A stretch of 64,000 bases of DNA. Origin: Acidobacteriota bacterium. GTDB taxonomy: Bacteria > Acidobacteriota > Blastocatellia > Pyrinomonadales > Pyrinomonadaceae. Made by a program: the position numbers and the translations under genes. Shown here in pieces: positions 1 through 8,890 of the stretch (position 1 is the first letter of the stretch; every line of letters begins with the position of its first letter). The DNA is taken from NCBI GenBank assembly GCA_003385635.1, contig QQUY01000001.1:2519001-2583000 (forward strand), given 5' to 3'. Under the pieces are notes generated by a model. It made no database searches. It was given only the letters and a program-made list of their open reading frames with translations, and was not told where the DNA came from.

Positions 1-2
1 CT

Positions 3-635
3 GACAACGTAGAAAGAAGATTGTCTTCCTCAAGGGTCTGGATAATAGACCCGCTCGACGGCACCCAGGGATTCACGGAAAAAATGGGTGATTTCGCCGT
101 CCAGATCGGCCTCGTGATCGACGGCGTTCCGAGCGTAGGCGTCGTTTTTCAGCCTATCGGATCGCGCATGTTCTACGCTTCGAAAGGCAGCGGCGCTTTC
201 CTTTCAGAGAATGGAGACGAGGCTCGGGCTCTTACGGTGTCGGGGAAAGAGGACTTCAAGGAAATGACGATCGCGGTCAGCCGCTCACACAGGAGTCCGA
301 AGATGAACAGGATCTTCGAACATTATGGATTCGCGGATGAGTTCAGGCACGGCTCGGTCGGCCTGAAGATAGGCTTTCTTGCCCGCCAGATGGCCGACAT
401 CTATATACATCTTTCGCCGTACACTAAATTCTGGGACACTGCTGCACCGCAGGTCATCCTGGAGGAGGCCGGCGGACTGTTGACGGATATCTTTGGAGAA
501 AAGATCGACTACACGCTTGAAGATGTAAGGAACCACAACGGGATCCTGTCTACAAACGGCGTATCGAAGGACGCGGCAGTCGCGCACCTAAAACCGCTTC
601 TTGCCGAGTTCGGCCGCTCCCGCTACAGGAGTTAA
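3..635 (+). CDS. Inositol monophosphatase / CysQ-family phosphatase, 5'-truncated
   Basis: The frame is already open at the first bases of the window, so the N-terminal part lies outside it. A TTG at 21 could be mistaken for the start, but the residues before it (DNVERRL) fit the family. The Mg-binding motif WIIDPLDGT follows at once, and the second signature is near the C-terminus (KFWDTAAPQVILEEAGG). Family members remove phosphate from 3'-phosphoadenosine 5'-phosphate or from inositol phosphates. The spacing and the WDTAAP form favour a CysQ-like 3'(2'),5'-bisphosphate nucleotidase, but the substrate cannot be fixed from sequence. The stop codon abuts a long palindromic repeat. Confidence 0.82.
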   Translation, partial: DNVERRLSSSRVWIIDPLDGTQGFTEKMGDFAVQIGLVIDGVPSVGVVFQPIGSRMFYASKGSGAFLSENGDEARALTVSGKEDFKEMTIAVSRSHRSPKMNRIFEHYGFADEFRHGSVGLKIGFLARQMADIYIHLSPYTKFWDTAAPQVILEEAGGLLTDIFGEKIDYTLEDVRNHNGILSTNGVSKDAAVAHLKPLLAEFGRSRYRS

Positions 636-714
636 ACCACAGAAAGCACTGAGAGCGCAGGGAGTTAGAAAACATACTTCTTTCTCTCTGCGCTCTCAGT
701 GCTCTCTGTGGTAA
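634..714. repeat. Palindromic intergenic repeat, possible bidirectional terminator
   Basis: An imperfect palindrome lies between two convergent genes. The arm starting accacagaaagcactgag pairs over about 25 nt, with one mismatch, with the arm ending cagtgctctctgtggt, around a loop of about 25 nt. It could end transcription from both sides. Its text resembles the 'ccacagag' repeats scattered through many environmental genomes, so it is probably an interspersed repeat and not a dedicated terminator. Confidence 0.7.
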
Positions 715-727
715 AAACCGCTTCGCG

Positions 728-3622
728 TTAGAACTTCAATCTAGCTCCGATCTGAGCCTGCCTCGGTTCACCGAAGCCGGCGCTGACAGTGCCGTCGAAG
801 TTGAAGGTCAGGGGTCTCGGAAGACTCCTCTGGTTCCGGTTGTTGAACAAGTTGAAAGCCTCAAAGATCCCTTCCAACTCAACTCTCTCGCCAAACTTGA
901 AGGTCTTCGACGCACGGAAATCGAACGTGAAGAATGCGTTGTCCAATCTCAGGGTGTTCCTTTTGATTATGTTCGGGAACGTGCCTCGGTCGACCGCCGA
1001 GATCGGCGATTCCGAACGATACTGGACGATAGGCGAAAGAGTGATGTCATAGGGCAATGCGAACGTGGCAAATGCATTGAACCTGTGCCGCTGGTCACGA
1101 TCTGACCAGTTGTACTCCGCATCCAGATCGCGAGGATCCGCGTAGCGGAATGTAAACGGATCGCGCTCGTTATCGTCATCCGACTTGTCCCACGAAAGCA
1201 GGTAATTTGCCTGGAACTGGAAGTTGCTCGAGAAACGCTTGTTCAAGGTGAAAGTCAGCCCCTGGAAGAACGACCTTGCCGTACTCTCCGTTGACCTTAT
1301 CTCGCCCACTCCCGACCCATCGGGACGTTCGAAGATCGCAACACCGTCATAAAGCCTCGGATCGTTGCGGTTGATAAAGCGAGTCAGACGGTCCGACTTG
1401 GCGAGGTTGTATGCGACCAAAAGCGTCGTGTCTTCAAACACTTCCCGTTCGACCGAGACGCTGAACTGTACCGTACGCGGATTCTTAAAGTCCCTCTCGA
1501 AGACCGCGACACCCGGATTAAACGGAACGAATCCCGCCGTCGGAACGATCCCCGGATACGCGGGGCACCCGTTCGGCCCTCCGCCTCCAAGGTCATCGTC
1601 CGGCTGACAAAGGAAATTTGCAAAGAAAATGTTTCCGGCGATCACACCGTCTGTGTTCCTTGGACCTGCGACCACGAGACCCGGGATCCTCGCATAATAA
1701 AGTCCGAATCCAGCGCGGATAGCCGTCTTTCCGTCATCTCCCGGCGACCAGGACATTGCGACTCGCGGTGCGAATCCGTCCGTGAAATCCGGGATGCTTC
1801 CGTCAGACGGGAAGTTCGGGTCAGACAAGAACTGGCCGTATCTCGTTTCGGACGGCGGGGTTATGGTATCCGGCTGATACTGACCTTCCCATCGGAAACC
1901 GAAGTTGAACGTCAGATTCGGATTCGGGTTCCAGGTGTCCTGAACATAGAGTCCCGGCTCGATGGTGCTGTAAGCCTGGGTTCCCGCCTCTTCGACCGTA
2001 CGGTTGCCGATAGGGGCAAACTGAAGATAAAGCGCGAGCGCATCAGCGTTGACTCCGTCGATGTAGTCGATGAATCCATCGATCGCGTCTTCGATCGTTC
2101 CCGCCGCAAAGATGTACCTTCCGCGTGCGAAACCGATAAAGGTCTGTGAAACACGGGTGCGGTTGATGTCTGCTCCGAACTTCAGAATGTGGTTTCCGGT
2201 AACGTAGGTTATGTTGTCGGTAAACTGGAAACGAACGTCGTCTGAAGGCACTGGCAGGAAGAAGGGCCTGCCGAACCGGTAGGAGATAGATCCGTCAAAT
2301 GTTCCGATCGTCGTGTCCGGAAGGTCCGGCCCGTCGTAAAAACGCGGCCTCTCTTCTTTGGCCCACTGGAATCGGAATTCGTTCAATAGAGTCGTCGTGA
2401 ACGTGGTCACCAACTGCGTGATGAAAGCATTGGAATTGTCCGTCTCACGCCCATTCGCGCTGTAGCCCCAGGTCGGTACATCGAACGTTCCGTTTATCTG
2501 CTCGGCCCGGCTGTAGTTATGCCTAAACGTGAGCAGGTTCGTGTTGTTGATGTTGATATCAACCTTACCGAGAAGGACGTCGGCGTCGTTCGTACGGTCG
2601 ATGATCCTCTCCTCATTAGGAGAGCCGAACCTGTCCGCGAAAATGTCGACGAGTATAGGATCAATGCTGTTCGGCTTGCTGCTTTCTCCGTCGTTCCTCT
2701 CGTATGCGAAGAAGAAGAATGCCTTGTCCTTTGCTATCGGTCCTCCGAGATTTCCGCCAAATTGATAGTTCCGCGAATCCTCGATCGGAAGCCCAGCTTC
2801 AACGGCATCCGGGTTCTGGCCTGAAAGCGCATCGTTTCGGAAAAAAATAAAGGCTGATCCGTTGAACTGATTGGTGCCCGATTTCGTCACCGCGTTGATG
2901 AAACCGCCGGAGCTGCGACCGAATTCGGCCGAGGCGCCGACAGGGACCACCTGAAACTCCTGTATCGACTCGAGACTGACGGTAAATGCCGGCCTTTGTC
3001 CGCCGCGCTGTTCACCAAAGAACGGGTTGTTCGCGTCGGCACCGTCGATCGAGAAGTTATTCTGAATTCCTTTCTGGCCGTTGATCGTGATCTCGTCACC
3101 GTCCGGACCCTGCACGATGGAGACCCCGGGAGTCAGCTGGACAAATCGCGAGAAATCTCGCCTGTTGATCGGAAGGTTCTCGACCGAACGCTCGTTGATC
3201 TGAGTAGAGAGTTCTGTCTCTGCGACCTCAACAGGAGGGCCCGTCGCCTCAGTCACGTCGACCGTGACATTTGCACCTGCCGCGGACAGCTCGATCCGCA
3301 GCGACTGGGTCTGACCGATCGTCACCTTGAGGTTATCGACCGAAAAATCAGCAAAACCCTGCGCCGTTGCCCGGAGCGTGTATGTTCCCAGCGGGAGCAG
3401 CGGCGCGGTAAAAAAACCGTCCGAGTTGCTCGTGACGGTTCTTGTAAATCCGGTCGCTGTGTTCGTAACTGTAACCGACGCACCCGGCACTACCGCACCG
3501 GCCTGGTCGTAAACGGTTCCTTGAATGAGTCCGGTCGTCGCCTGTGACTGGGCTGCGACGACCGTGCTAAAGATGAACAAAAAGGCGGTAACCACCAAGA
3601 CGCTCTGAATTCTTTTCATCAT
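728..3622 (-). CDS. TonB-dependent receptor with N-terminal carboxypeptidase-regulatory-like domain (Oar-like)
   Basis: This is an outer-membrane receptor of about 964 residues. The start was placed at the ATG pair 3622/3619 because AGGAAG lies just upstream and a clear signal peptide follows (residues 2-25, ending VVAAQ). A longer reading from 3790 adds a non-signal-like extension. Residues about 32-110 form a CarboxypepD_reg beta-sandwich (GLIQGTVYDQAGAVVPGA). A plug domain follows (about 120-260, with VTKSGTNQFNGSAF), then a large beta-barrel ending in a C-terminal Phe, as is usual for outer-membrane proteins. Such Oar-like receptors are numerous in Acidobacteriota. The substrate is unknown. 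The gene stands alone, convergent with the phosphatase gene. Confidence 0.9.
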   Translation of the reverse strand: MMKRIQSVLVVTAFLFIFSTVVAAQSQATTGLIQGTVYDQAGAVVPGASVTVTNTATGFTRTVTSNSDGFFTAPLLPLGTYTLRATAQGFADFSVDNLKVTIGQTQSLRIELSAAGANVTVDVTEATGPPVEVAETELSTQINERSVENLPINRRDFSRFVQLTPGVSIVQGPDGDEITINGQKGIQNNFSIDGADANNPFFGEQRGGQRPAFTVSLESIQEFQVVPVGASAEFGRSSGGFINAVTKSGTNQFNGSAFIFFRNDALSGQNPDAVEAGLPIEDSRNYQFGGNLGGPIAKDKAFFFFAYERNDGESSKPNSIDPILVDIFADRFGSPNEERIIDRTNDADVLLGKVDININNTNLLTFRHNYSRAEQINGTFDVPTWGYSANGRETDNSNAFITQLVTTFTTTLLNEFRFQWAKEERPRFYDGPDLPDTTIGTFDGSISYRFGRPFFLPVPSDDVRFQFTDNITYVTGNHILKFGADINRTRVSQTFIGFARGRYIFAAGTIEDAIDGFIDYIDGVNADALALYLQFAPIGNRTVEEAGTQAYSTIEPGLYVQDTWNPNPNLTFNFGFRWEGQYQPDTITPPSETRYGQFLSDPNFPSDGSIPDFTDGFAPRVAMSWSPGDDGKTAIRAGFGLYYARIPGLVVAGPRNTDGVIAGNIFFANFLCQPDDDLGGGGPNGCPAYPGIVPTAGFVPFNPGVAVFERDFKNPRTVQFSVSVEREVFEDTTLLVAYNLAKSDRLTRFINRNDPRLYDGVAIFERPDGSGVGEIRSTESTARSFFQGLTFTLNKRFSSNFQFQANYLLSWDKSDDDNERDPFTFRYADPRDLDAEYNWSDRDQRHRFNAFATFALPYDITLSPIVQYRSESPISAVDRGTFPNIIKRNTLRLDNAFFTFDFRASKTFKFGERVELEGIFEAFNLFNNRNQRSLPRPLTFNFDGTVSAGFGEPRQAQIGARLKF

Positions 3623-3821
3623 TCTCTTCCTTTTCGAAAATAGATTAAGAGTCAACGGCCTGAGTGCAGTGCACTTGCGGCTGAGTAGTGAATGTCCCGA
3701 CCGCGGGTGAAGCTTTGTTGGGGGACTGACCTGAGCTTGATTGGCAGGAAATCTATCACATTTCCCGAAACCATCAAAACCTTTTGTCAATTAACGGTAA
3801 GATCGGTCCCGATCCGGGGGC

Positions 3822-4631
3822 CTAGCGGAGGATCGAGTTCCTCACGACGCTGAAAAACGCCCAGTCGGGGAGCAGCTTTCTGAGCGTCAGGATAAGCCTG
3901 GCGTTCGGCGCGTAGCGCATCTTCCACGAATCGTCGTTCACTGCGGTGTAGATCGCTTCGGCGACTATCGCCGGGCCCGGCGCCTCGGCACCCGCTTTCT
4001 CGAGTCTTGGCATCGCTTTCTCAAGCAAAGGATCGTAGCCCTTAAGATCGTCTCGCCTCGCGATCGTCATCGACCTTCCGTAAAAGTCTGTCTTGATCGC
4101 GCCCGGTTCGATGATCTTGACCTTTATGCCGAGCGGGCGAAGCTCATAATGCAAAGATTCACTGAAACCCTCGACAGCCCATTTCGTGGCATTGTAAAGG
4201 CTGTAGAAAGGAAAGGTGACCCTTCCTCCCATCGAGGCCACGTTTACGATCGTTCCCCGTTTCTGCTCCCTGAAATACGGCAGGATCTCGCGGCAGACAT
4301 TCATCAGGCCGAAAACGTTGGTTTCGAACTGTTCCCGTATCTCATCCTCCGATGCCGCTTCGAAGGGTCCGACAAGACCGTAGCCGGCATTGTTCACGAC
4401 CGCGTCGATACGCCCGAATTTCTCCACGGTAGTTGCGATCGCTTCTCTAACTGAGTCCTTATCTGTGACGTCAAGCCGGACAAGTTCTACATCGACGACG
4501 TCCTTTAGGTCCTCTTCCTTTACGGGAGAACGCATCGTGGCGGCGACCCTCCACTCTTTGCTTTGGAACAGCCGTACCGTCTCTTTGCCTATTCCGCTCG
4601 AGGCTCCGGTAATGAGCATTACTTTTGACAT
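3822..4631 (-). CDS. Short-chain dehydrogenase/reductase (SDR)
   Basis: A 269-residue classical SDR. It has the NAD(P)-binding TGASSGIG motif at residues 9-16, the NNAG stabilising motif near 80, Ser133, and the catalytic YNATK at 146-150. The C-terminal part (PGAIKTDFYGRSM) resembles the retinol-dehydrogenase-like or DltE-like SDRs that act on hydrophobic alcohols or carbonyls. The substrate cannot be assigned. It ends about 200 nt downstream of the TonB-dependent receptor start on the same strand and probably has its own promoter. Confidence 0.85.
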   Translation of the reverse strand: MSKVMLITGASSGIGKETVRLFQSKEWRVAATMRSPVKEEDLKDVVDVELVRLDVTDKDSVREAIATTVEKFGRIDAVVNNAGYGLVGPFEAASEDEIREQFETNVFGLMNVCREILPYFREQKRGTIVNVASMGGRVTFPFYSLYNATKWAVEGFSESLHYELRPLGIKVKIIEPGAIKTDFYGRSMTIARRDDLKGYDPLLEKAMPRLEKAGAEAPGPAIVAEAIYTAVNDDSWKMRYAPNARLILTLRKLLPDWAFFSVVRNSILR

Positions 4632-4757
4632 AGCGGCATTCTAGGCGACTTTACGGTCTAATGCACCGAACTTATCCTGGTTAGGAATCTGGTGCTTCCT
4701 GGCGGCCCTTTTCGGCTTGGGCGCTTTGCCGGAAGATCCGCAAAGCTGACCAGCACC

Positions 4758-6044
4758 CTATTCATATCTCAACGCCTCAATCGGATTCAGACGGCTCGCC
4801 CGGATCGCGGGCATTACACCTGCCAGGAACGCGATGACGCAAACCAAAAGCAGGACGACGCCAAGCGCGAGCGGTTTGAACGCAAACAGGCTGAACCCTT
4901 CGAAAGATTCGAGATATGTGCTTGAAAGGAAGGCGTTTGCCGCTGTCCCTACCCCTACGGCCGAAACGATCCCGAGCATCGCACCCCAGAAACCGATGAG
5001 GACCGATTCAAGTGCAAAAAGAAGAAAGACCCTGAACCTGCCCATCCCGAGCGCCTTTTGCAGGCCGATCTCCTTCGTCCGCTCCATAACGGCGATCACA
5101 AGCGTATTGATGATCCCGAACGAAGCAGCGAGAAGAGCCACAAGAGCGAATAGGTTCAGTCCCACCTGCAGGATCCCTATCGCGTCGTAGGTGCGCTTTT
5201 CGATATCCTCGATACCCATTGCCACGAAACCCTTTTCTTCAAGCTTCTCCTTTGTGGAACCGACCAATTCATCGTCAGCGCGCTCAAGCTGGACCGTGAA
5301 ATTCTGGAAGTTGTTGTAATTGGGAGATTCCGCATTCTGTTCGTCATAGATCGATCGAGCAGTATCCGCATCCACAAAAGCGTTGGTGTTCGAGATCATT
5401 CCCTTGGTCGCAACTCCAACGACCTTCAGGTCGCGAGTCTTTAGATCCCTTTCCTGGCCCGCCCTGTAGGCGATCGTGGCATCCTGCCCGACCAGATTCT
5501 GGACATTCTCATCAAAAGCGCGCGCAAGGTGGATCGGAAGAATGATCTGGTTCGAACCGTCGAACATTTCACCGACCTCAAGCTTCTGCACGAGCCCTTC
5601 AGAAAGCATTCCGAGCCCGACCGTGTATTTCTTTCCTCCGCCGACTGTAATGTACTCAGCGCTCATTCTGAATGCCGGCGTGATCGAGCGAACCTCGGGA
5701 AGGTCTGATTCGAGGCCTTTGATCTGCTCGAGAGAGACCATTACCGAATTCGGATCGATCTCGTTTCCCCGCTCGTCGACGGATGTTTCCTTGTACTCGA
5801 CGGGCCCGGTGTTGTTTATCTGTTCTTCCATCTCCTGTGGAAATTTCTTCCGGACAAAAAGGATGCGGTCGCCTTCAAATGTCTTTACCTGAAGCTCGAC
5901 GTAGTTACGAAGACCGTCCCCGATGCCGTTGGTCATACATAGCGTGAAAGCTCCCACAAAGATCGCCATCACCGTCAGGAATGTCCGCAGCTTTGCCCTT
6001 AAGAGGTTGCGGTTTGCCGTACGTGCAAGGTCCCAAAGTCTCAT
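4758..6044 (-). CDS. MacB-like ABC transporter permease (FtsX/MacB fold)
   Basis: A 428-residue inner-membrane protein with the MacB layout. TM1 is at about 20-42, a large periplasmic MacB_PCD domain at about 45-290, then three TM segments (about 295-320, 345-375, 395-417), and the family-typical end ASRLNPIEALRYE. It forms the membrane half of a mechanotransmission exporter with the ATPase encoded 3 nt upstream. No MacA-like adaptor or TolC-like gene is in the window, so the cargo (lipoprotein, peptide or drug) is unknown. Confidence 0.88.
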   Translation of the reverse strand: MRLWDLARTANRNLLRAKLRTFLTVMAIFVGAFTLCMTNGIGDGLRNYVELQVKTFEGDRILFVRKKFPQEMEEQINNTGPVEYKETSVDERGNEIDPNSVMVSLEQIKGLESDLPEVRSITPAFRMSAEYITVGGGKKYTVGLGMLSEGLVQKLEVGEMFDGSNQIILPIHLARAFDENVQNLVGQDATIAYRAGQERDLKTRDLKVVGVATKGMISNTNAFVDADTARSIYDEQNAESPNYNNFQNFTVQLERADDELVGSTKEKLEEKGFVAMGIEDIEKRTYDAIGILQVGLNLFALVALLAASFGIINTLVIAVMERTKEIGLQKALGMGRFRVFLLFALESVLIGFWGAMLGIVSAVGVGTAANAFLSSTYLESFEGFSLFAFKPLALGVVLLLVCVIAFLAGVMPAIRASRLNPIEALRYE

Positions 6045-6047
6045 ATC

Positions 6048-6755
6048 CTATTGTTCCCTTCCCGCGAATAATTCGGCCGGCACCGGTTCAACGCCTCTCA
6101 CGCGGCCGTCTTTCAGATCGATCGTCCGTCCGCATTTCCGTGCCAGGTCTTCGTCGTGAGTCACGATTACGACCGTGATGCCGTTCTCGCGGTTGAGATC
6201 CAGAAGAAGATCTTCGATCGTCCGGCTCGTCTTCGAATCCAGGTTTCCCGTAGGTTCGTCCGCAAACACTACATCCGGATCTCCGACGATCGCACGCGCG
6301 ATGCATACCCTCTGTTTTTCTCCTCCAGAAAGGTCTTTCGCACGCTTTTCTGACTTGTCGCCAAGCCCGACAGATTCAAGGGCTTCAAGAGCCCTCGGCT
6401 TCAGATCCTTCTCCGACGCTCCCCGGATCCGCATCGGCAGGACGACGTTCTCATAAACCGTTTCGCGGCCGTTCAGAAAGAACTGCTGAAAGACAAAACC
6501 GAATTTTTCGTTTCGCAGCCGGTCGCGCTGCTTCTCTGACATGCGGGAGTAGTCCCTTCCTTCGAACGAGACCGAGCCCGACGTAGGCTCGTCTAGACAC
6601 GCAAGCAGGTGCATCAATGTCGATTTCCCGCTTCCCGACTTGCCAACGATCGCGACGCTCTCGCCCTTCTTGATCGTGATTTCGATCCCTTTCAGGACCT
6701 CATAATCTATGGCGTCGCTCGTGAAAGTCCTGCAAAGTCCCTGTGTTTCCAACAT
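6048..6755 (-). CDS. ABC transporter ATP-binding protein (LolD/MacB type)
   Basis: A 235-residue ATPase subunit with Walker A GKSGSGKST at 38-46, signature LSGGEKQRVCIARAI and Walker B DVVFADEPTGNLD, followed by the switch His in VIVTHDEDLA. The DEPTGNLDS form is typical of the LolD/MacB/FtsE group. It is the first gene of a two-gene operon, and its stop is 3 nt from the permease start. It powers the adjacent MacB-like permease. The 153 nt upstream of it separate it from the divergent nuclease gene. Confidence 0.92.
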   Translation of the reverse strand: MLETQGLCRTFTSDAIDYEVLKGIEITIKKGESVAIVGKSGSGKSTLMHLLACLDEPTSGSVSFEGRDYSRMSEKQRDRLRNEKFGFVFQQFFLNGRETVYENVVLPMRIRGASEKDLKPRALEALESVGLGDKSEKRAKDLSGGEKQRVCIARAIVGDPDVVFADEPTGNLDSKTSRTIEDLLLDLNRENGITVVIVTHDEDLARKCGRTIDLKDGRVRGVEPVPAELFAGREQ

Positions 6756-6908
6756 ATTGAGTGCTTCTCCGGAAATTCTGCTCGGTCGTTTCTACGAATC
6801 TTCCCGAGGAATATGTTGCATTAAATTGTTTACGAGAGTTCGGATTCGGCTATGGATCGCTGGCCAGCGGTTTGGGCTTGCCTGTGAGGCTGATGATAGA
6901 CTGCAATC

Positions 6909-8186
6909 ATGAAATTCCTCCACATCGCGGATGTTCATCTGGGCTGTACCAGGTATCACCTGGAAGAAAGCCAGAGGGATTTCTTTGAGGCCTGGATCGA
7001 CGTCCTCGAACGATATGCGATCGGCGAGAAAGTCGATTTTGTCGTTATGTGCGGCGACTTCTTTCACAAACGAAGTGTGCCTCCAGAAACGATGAATTAC
7101 GCCTTTGAAGGCCTTTCAAGGTTGAAAGCGGAAGACATACCTGTTGTCAGCATCGAGGGAAATCACGATCAGAAGCACCGCGACAGCGAGTACAGCTGGC
7201 TGAGGTCACTCGCCGACTGGGACCTTGTTTATCTCCTAGAGCCGACGATGGTCGAAGGAAAGCTCGGATACGTCCCGTGGGACAAGGAAACGAAGCGCGG
7301 CGGTTTCATCGACATCGGCCGGGCCCGGATCTACGGATCTGACTGGTTTGGGGCGGCGGCAAACGCAGCGATACCACAGCTTGTCCGACAGATCGAGAAG
7401 AACAGAAAAGAAGGCGCCTTTCATATCCTGCTTCTGCATACTGATGTCGAGGGTCACGAGACTCATCCGATCCCGGCTCTCAGCCGCGAGAAACTCGAGG
7501 AATTGCGCGCTGTTACGGAATACGTCGGTCTCGGTCACACACACAAGTGTTTCGAGATAGATAACTGGGTGTTCAATCCCGGCTCGCTCGAGATCACGAA
7601 CATCGTGGAGTACTCAGAAAAGCGGGGAGCCTGGCTGGTCGAGGTCGATGAGTCGAACGCCATTTCCGCAAGGCACATTGAGGAGTACGTCCAGCGTCCG
7701 TTCCAAAGGCTTACGTTCGACGTTTCGAGGATGGAGCAGCCCGATCAGGTCTCGAAGGGCGTTCTCAACCTCGTAAAAACACAAGGGCATCGCTTCGATG
7801 GAAAAGAAGGAGAACGGAGGCCGATCATCGAGATCACGCTTACAGGCCACCTGGGATTCCCTGCTTCGGAGCTCGAATTGAAGAAGATCCGGGACAAATC
7901 GCGCGAGATCTCGGGAGCATTGCATGTCAGATTAAAGAACCACAGCGTGCCGATCGAACTCGCTTCCGCAGCCGGTTTAGAAGAGGGTGTGCCAAGAGAT
8001 AAGCTGGAACGGCGCGTCATAGAGGACCTTATCTACCGTGACAAAAGGTTCAACAAGAGAACCGAGTCGATCGCGGAAGCGGTGATCGGCGCCAAGAATA
8101 TGGTCTTGAGCGACGACGAGCCTGAGAAGATCGCGGACTTCATCGCGATCAAATCGAGCGATGAAGCTGATCAGAAAGCAGCGTAG
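6909..8186 (+). CDS. SbcD-like metallophosphoesterase / DNA exonuclease
   Basis: A 425-residue calcineurin-like phosphoesterase with the five expected metal motifs: DVHLG (D8, H10), GDFFHKR (D50), GNHD (N85, H86), HTDVEGH and GLGHTHK. The architecture is that of SbcD/Mre11-type nucleases, which trim DNA ends and hairpins with an SbcC ATPase. No SbcC gene follows here, and the next gene is a LON-domain protein 2 nt downstream. The partner is therefore unplaced or absent. A role in processing DNA hairpins would be notable in a genome this rich in palindromes, but that link is speculation. Confidence 0.82.
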   Translation: MKFLHIADVHLGCTRYHLEESQRDFFEAWIDVLERYAIGEKVDFVVMCGDFFHKRSVPPETMNYAFEGLSRLKAEDIPVVSIEGNHDQKHRDSEYSWLRSLADWDLVYLLEPTMVEGKLGYVPWDKETKRGGFIDIGRARIYGSDWFGAAANAAIPQLVRQIEKNRKEGAFHILLLHTDVEGHETHPIPALSREKLEELRAVTEYVGLGHTHKCFEIDNWVFNPGSLEITNIVEYSEKRGAWLVEVDESNAISARHIEEYVQRPFQRLTFDVSRMEQPDQVSKGVLNLVKTQGHRFDGKEGERRPIIEITLTGHLGFPASELELKKIRDKSREISGALHVRLKNHSVPIELASAAGLEEGVPRDKLERRVIEDLIYRDKRFNKRTESIAEAVIGAKNMVLSDDEPEKIADFIAIKSSDEADQKAA

Positions 8187-8188
8187 GA

Positions 8189-8890
8189 ATGTCTGAAGAA
8201 TCACAAAAAGTCCTGGGTATACGTCATCTGCCTATTTTCCCCCTTCCGCTGGTACTGATGCCGTTCGAGATCCTCCCACTGCACATCTTCGAGGACCGTT
8301 ACAAGAAGATGCTCGAAGACATTGCCGTCGACAAAAATATGTTCGGGATCTCGCTTCTGGAGGCTGACCAGGAGGTTGCCGACAAGCCAAAGGCGGGAAG
8401 CACAGGATGTGTCGCTGAGATCAGAGAGTCACACCTTCTGGAGGACGGCCGCTCGAATATTCTTACGACCGGCGTCATCCGCTACCGGATCGAGAGGTAC
8501 ATCGAGTCCCCGGATCCGTACCTTGTTGCCGAGGTGGAGTTCTTTGAAGACGAGGAAGAGACAGCGACAGACGTAGAACCGCTCGCCGACGAGGTATTCG
8601 AACTTTTCAAACGGGTTGCCGAAGCGGCTCACAAGATAAGCGGTCAGCAAGGTGATTTCCCGGAAATCCCAAAGGCGGAACCGGAACAACTCTCTTTCCT
8701 TGTCTCCGCAGCGTTCAACCTCGACAACACTATCAAGTACCGAATGCTTGAAATGCGAAGAACGTCCGAGAGGCTTTCGCACCTCAAGGACGTTCTTTCA
8801 AAATCAGTGGACCAGGTTGAGGAAACCGCCAAGATCAACAGGGTCTCGAGAACCAATGGCCACGTCAACAAGAAGATAGATATCGACTAA
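8189..8890 (+). CDS. LON peptidase substrate-binding domain protein
   Basis: A 233-residue protein that starts 2 nt after the nuclease stop and is probably translationally coupled to it. Residues about 14-200 match the N-terminal substrate-recognition domain of Lon (LPIFPLPLVLMPFEILPLHIFEDRY). There is no AAA+ ATPase or Ser-Lys protease domain. Stand-alone LON-substrate-binding proteins are common, and their role is poorly defined. The stop overlaps the convergent hydrolase stop by 3 nt, so both genes end inside each other. Confidence 0.85.
   Translation: MSEESQKVLGIRHLPIFPLPLVLMPFEILPLHIFEDRYKKMLEDIAVDKNMFGISLLEADQEVADKPKAGSTGCVAEIRESHLLEDGRSNILTTGVIRYRIERYIESPDPYLVAEVEFFEDEEETATDVEPLADEVFELFKRVAEAAHKISGQQGDFPEIPKAEPEQLSFLVSAAFNLDNTIKYRMLEMRRTSERLSHLKDVLSKSVDQVEETAKINRVSRTNGHVNKKIDID

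Noticed and set aside
2996..3547. 183-codon open frame antisense to the TonB-dependent receptor gene
   Set aside because: It overlaps the well-supported plug and regulatory domains and has no features of its own.
6909..8890. SbcCD operon
   Set aside because: The second gene is a LON substrate-binding protein and not an SbcC ATPase.
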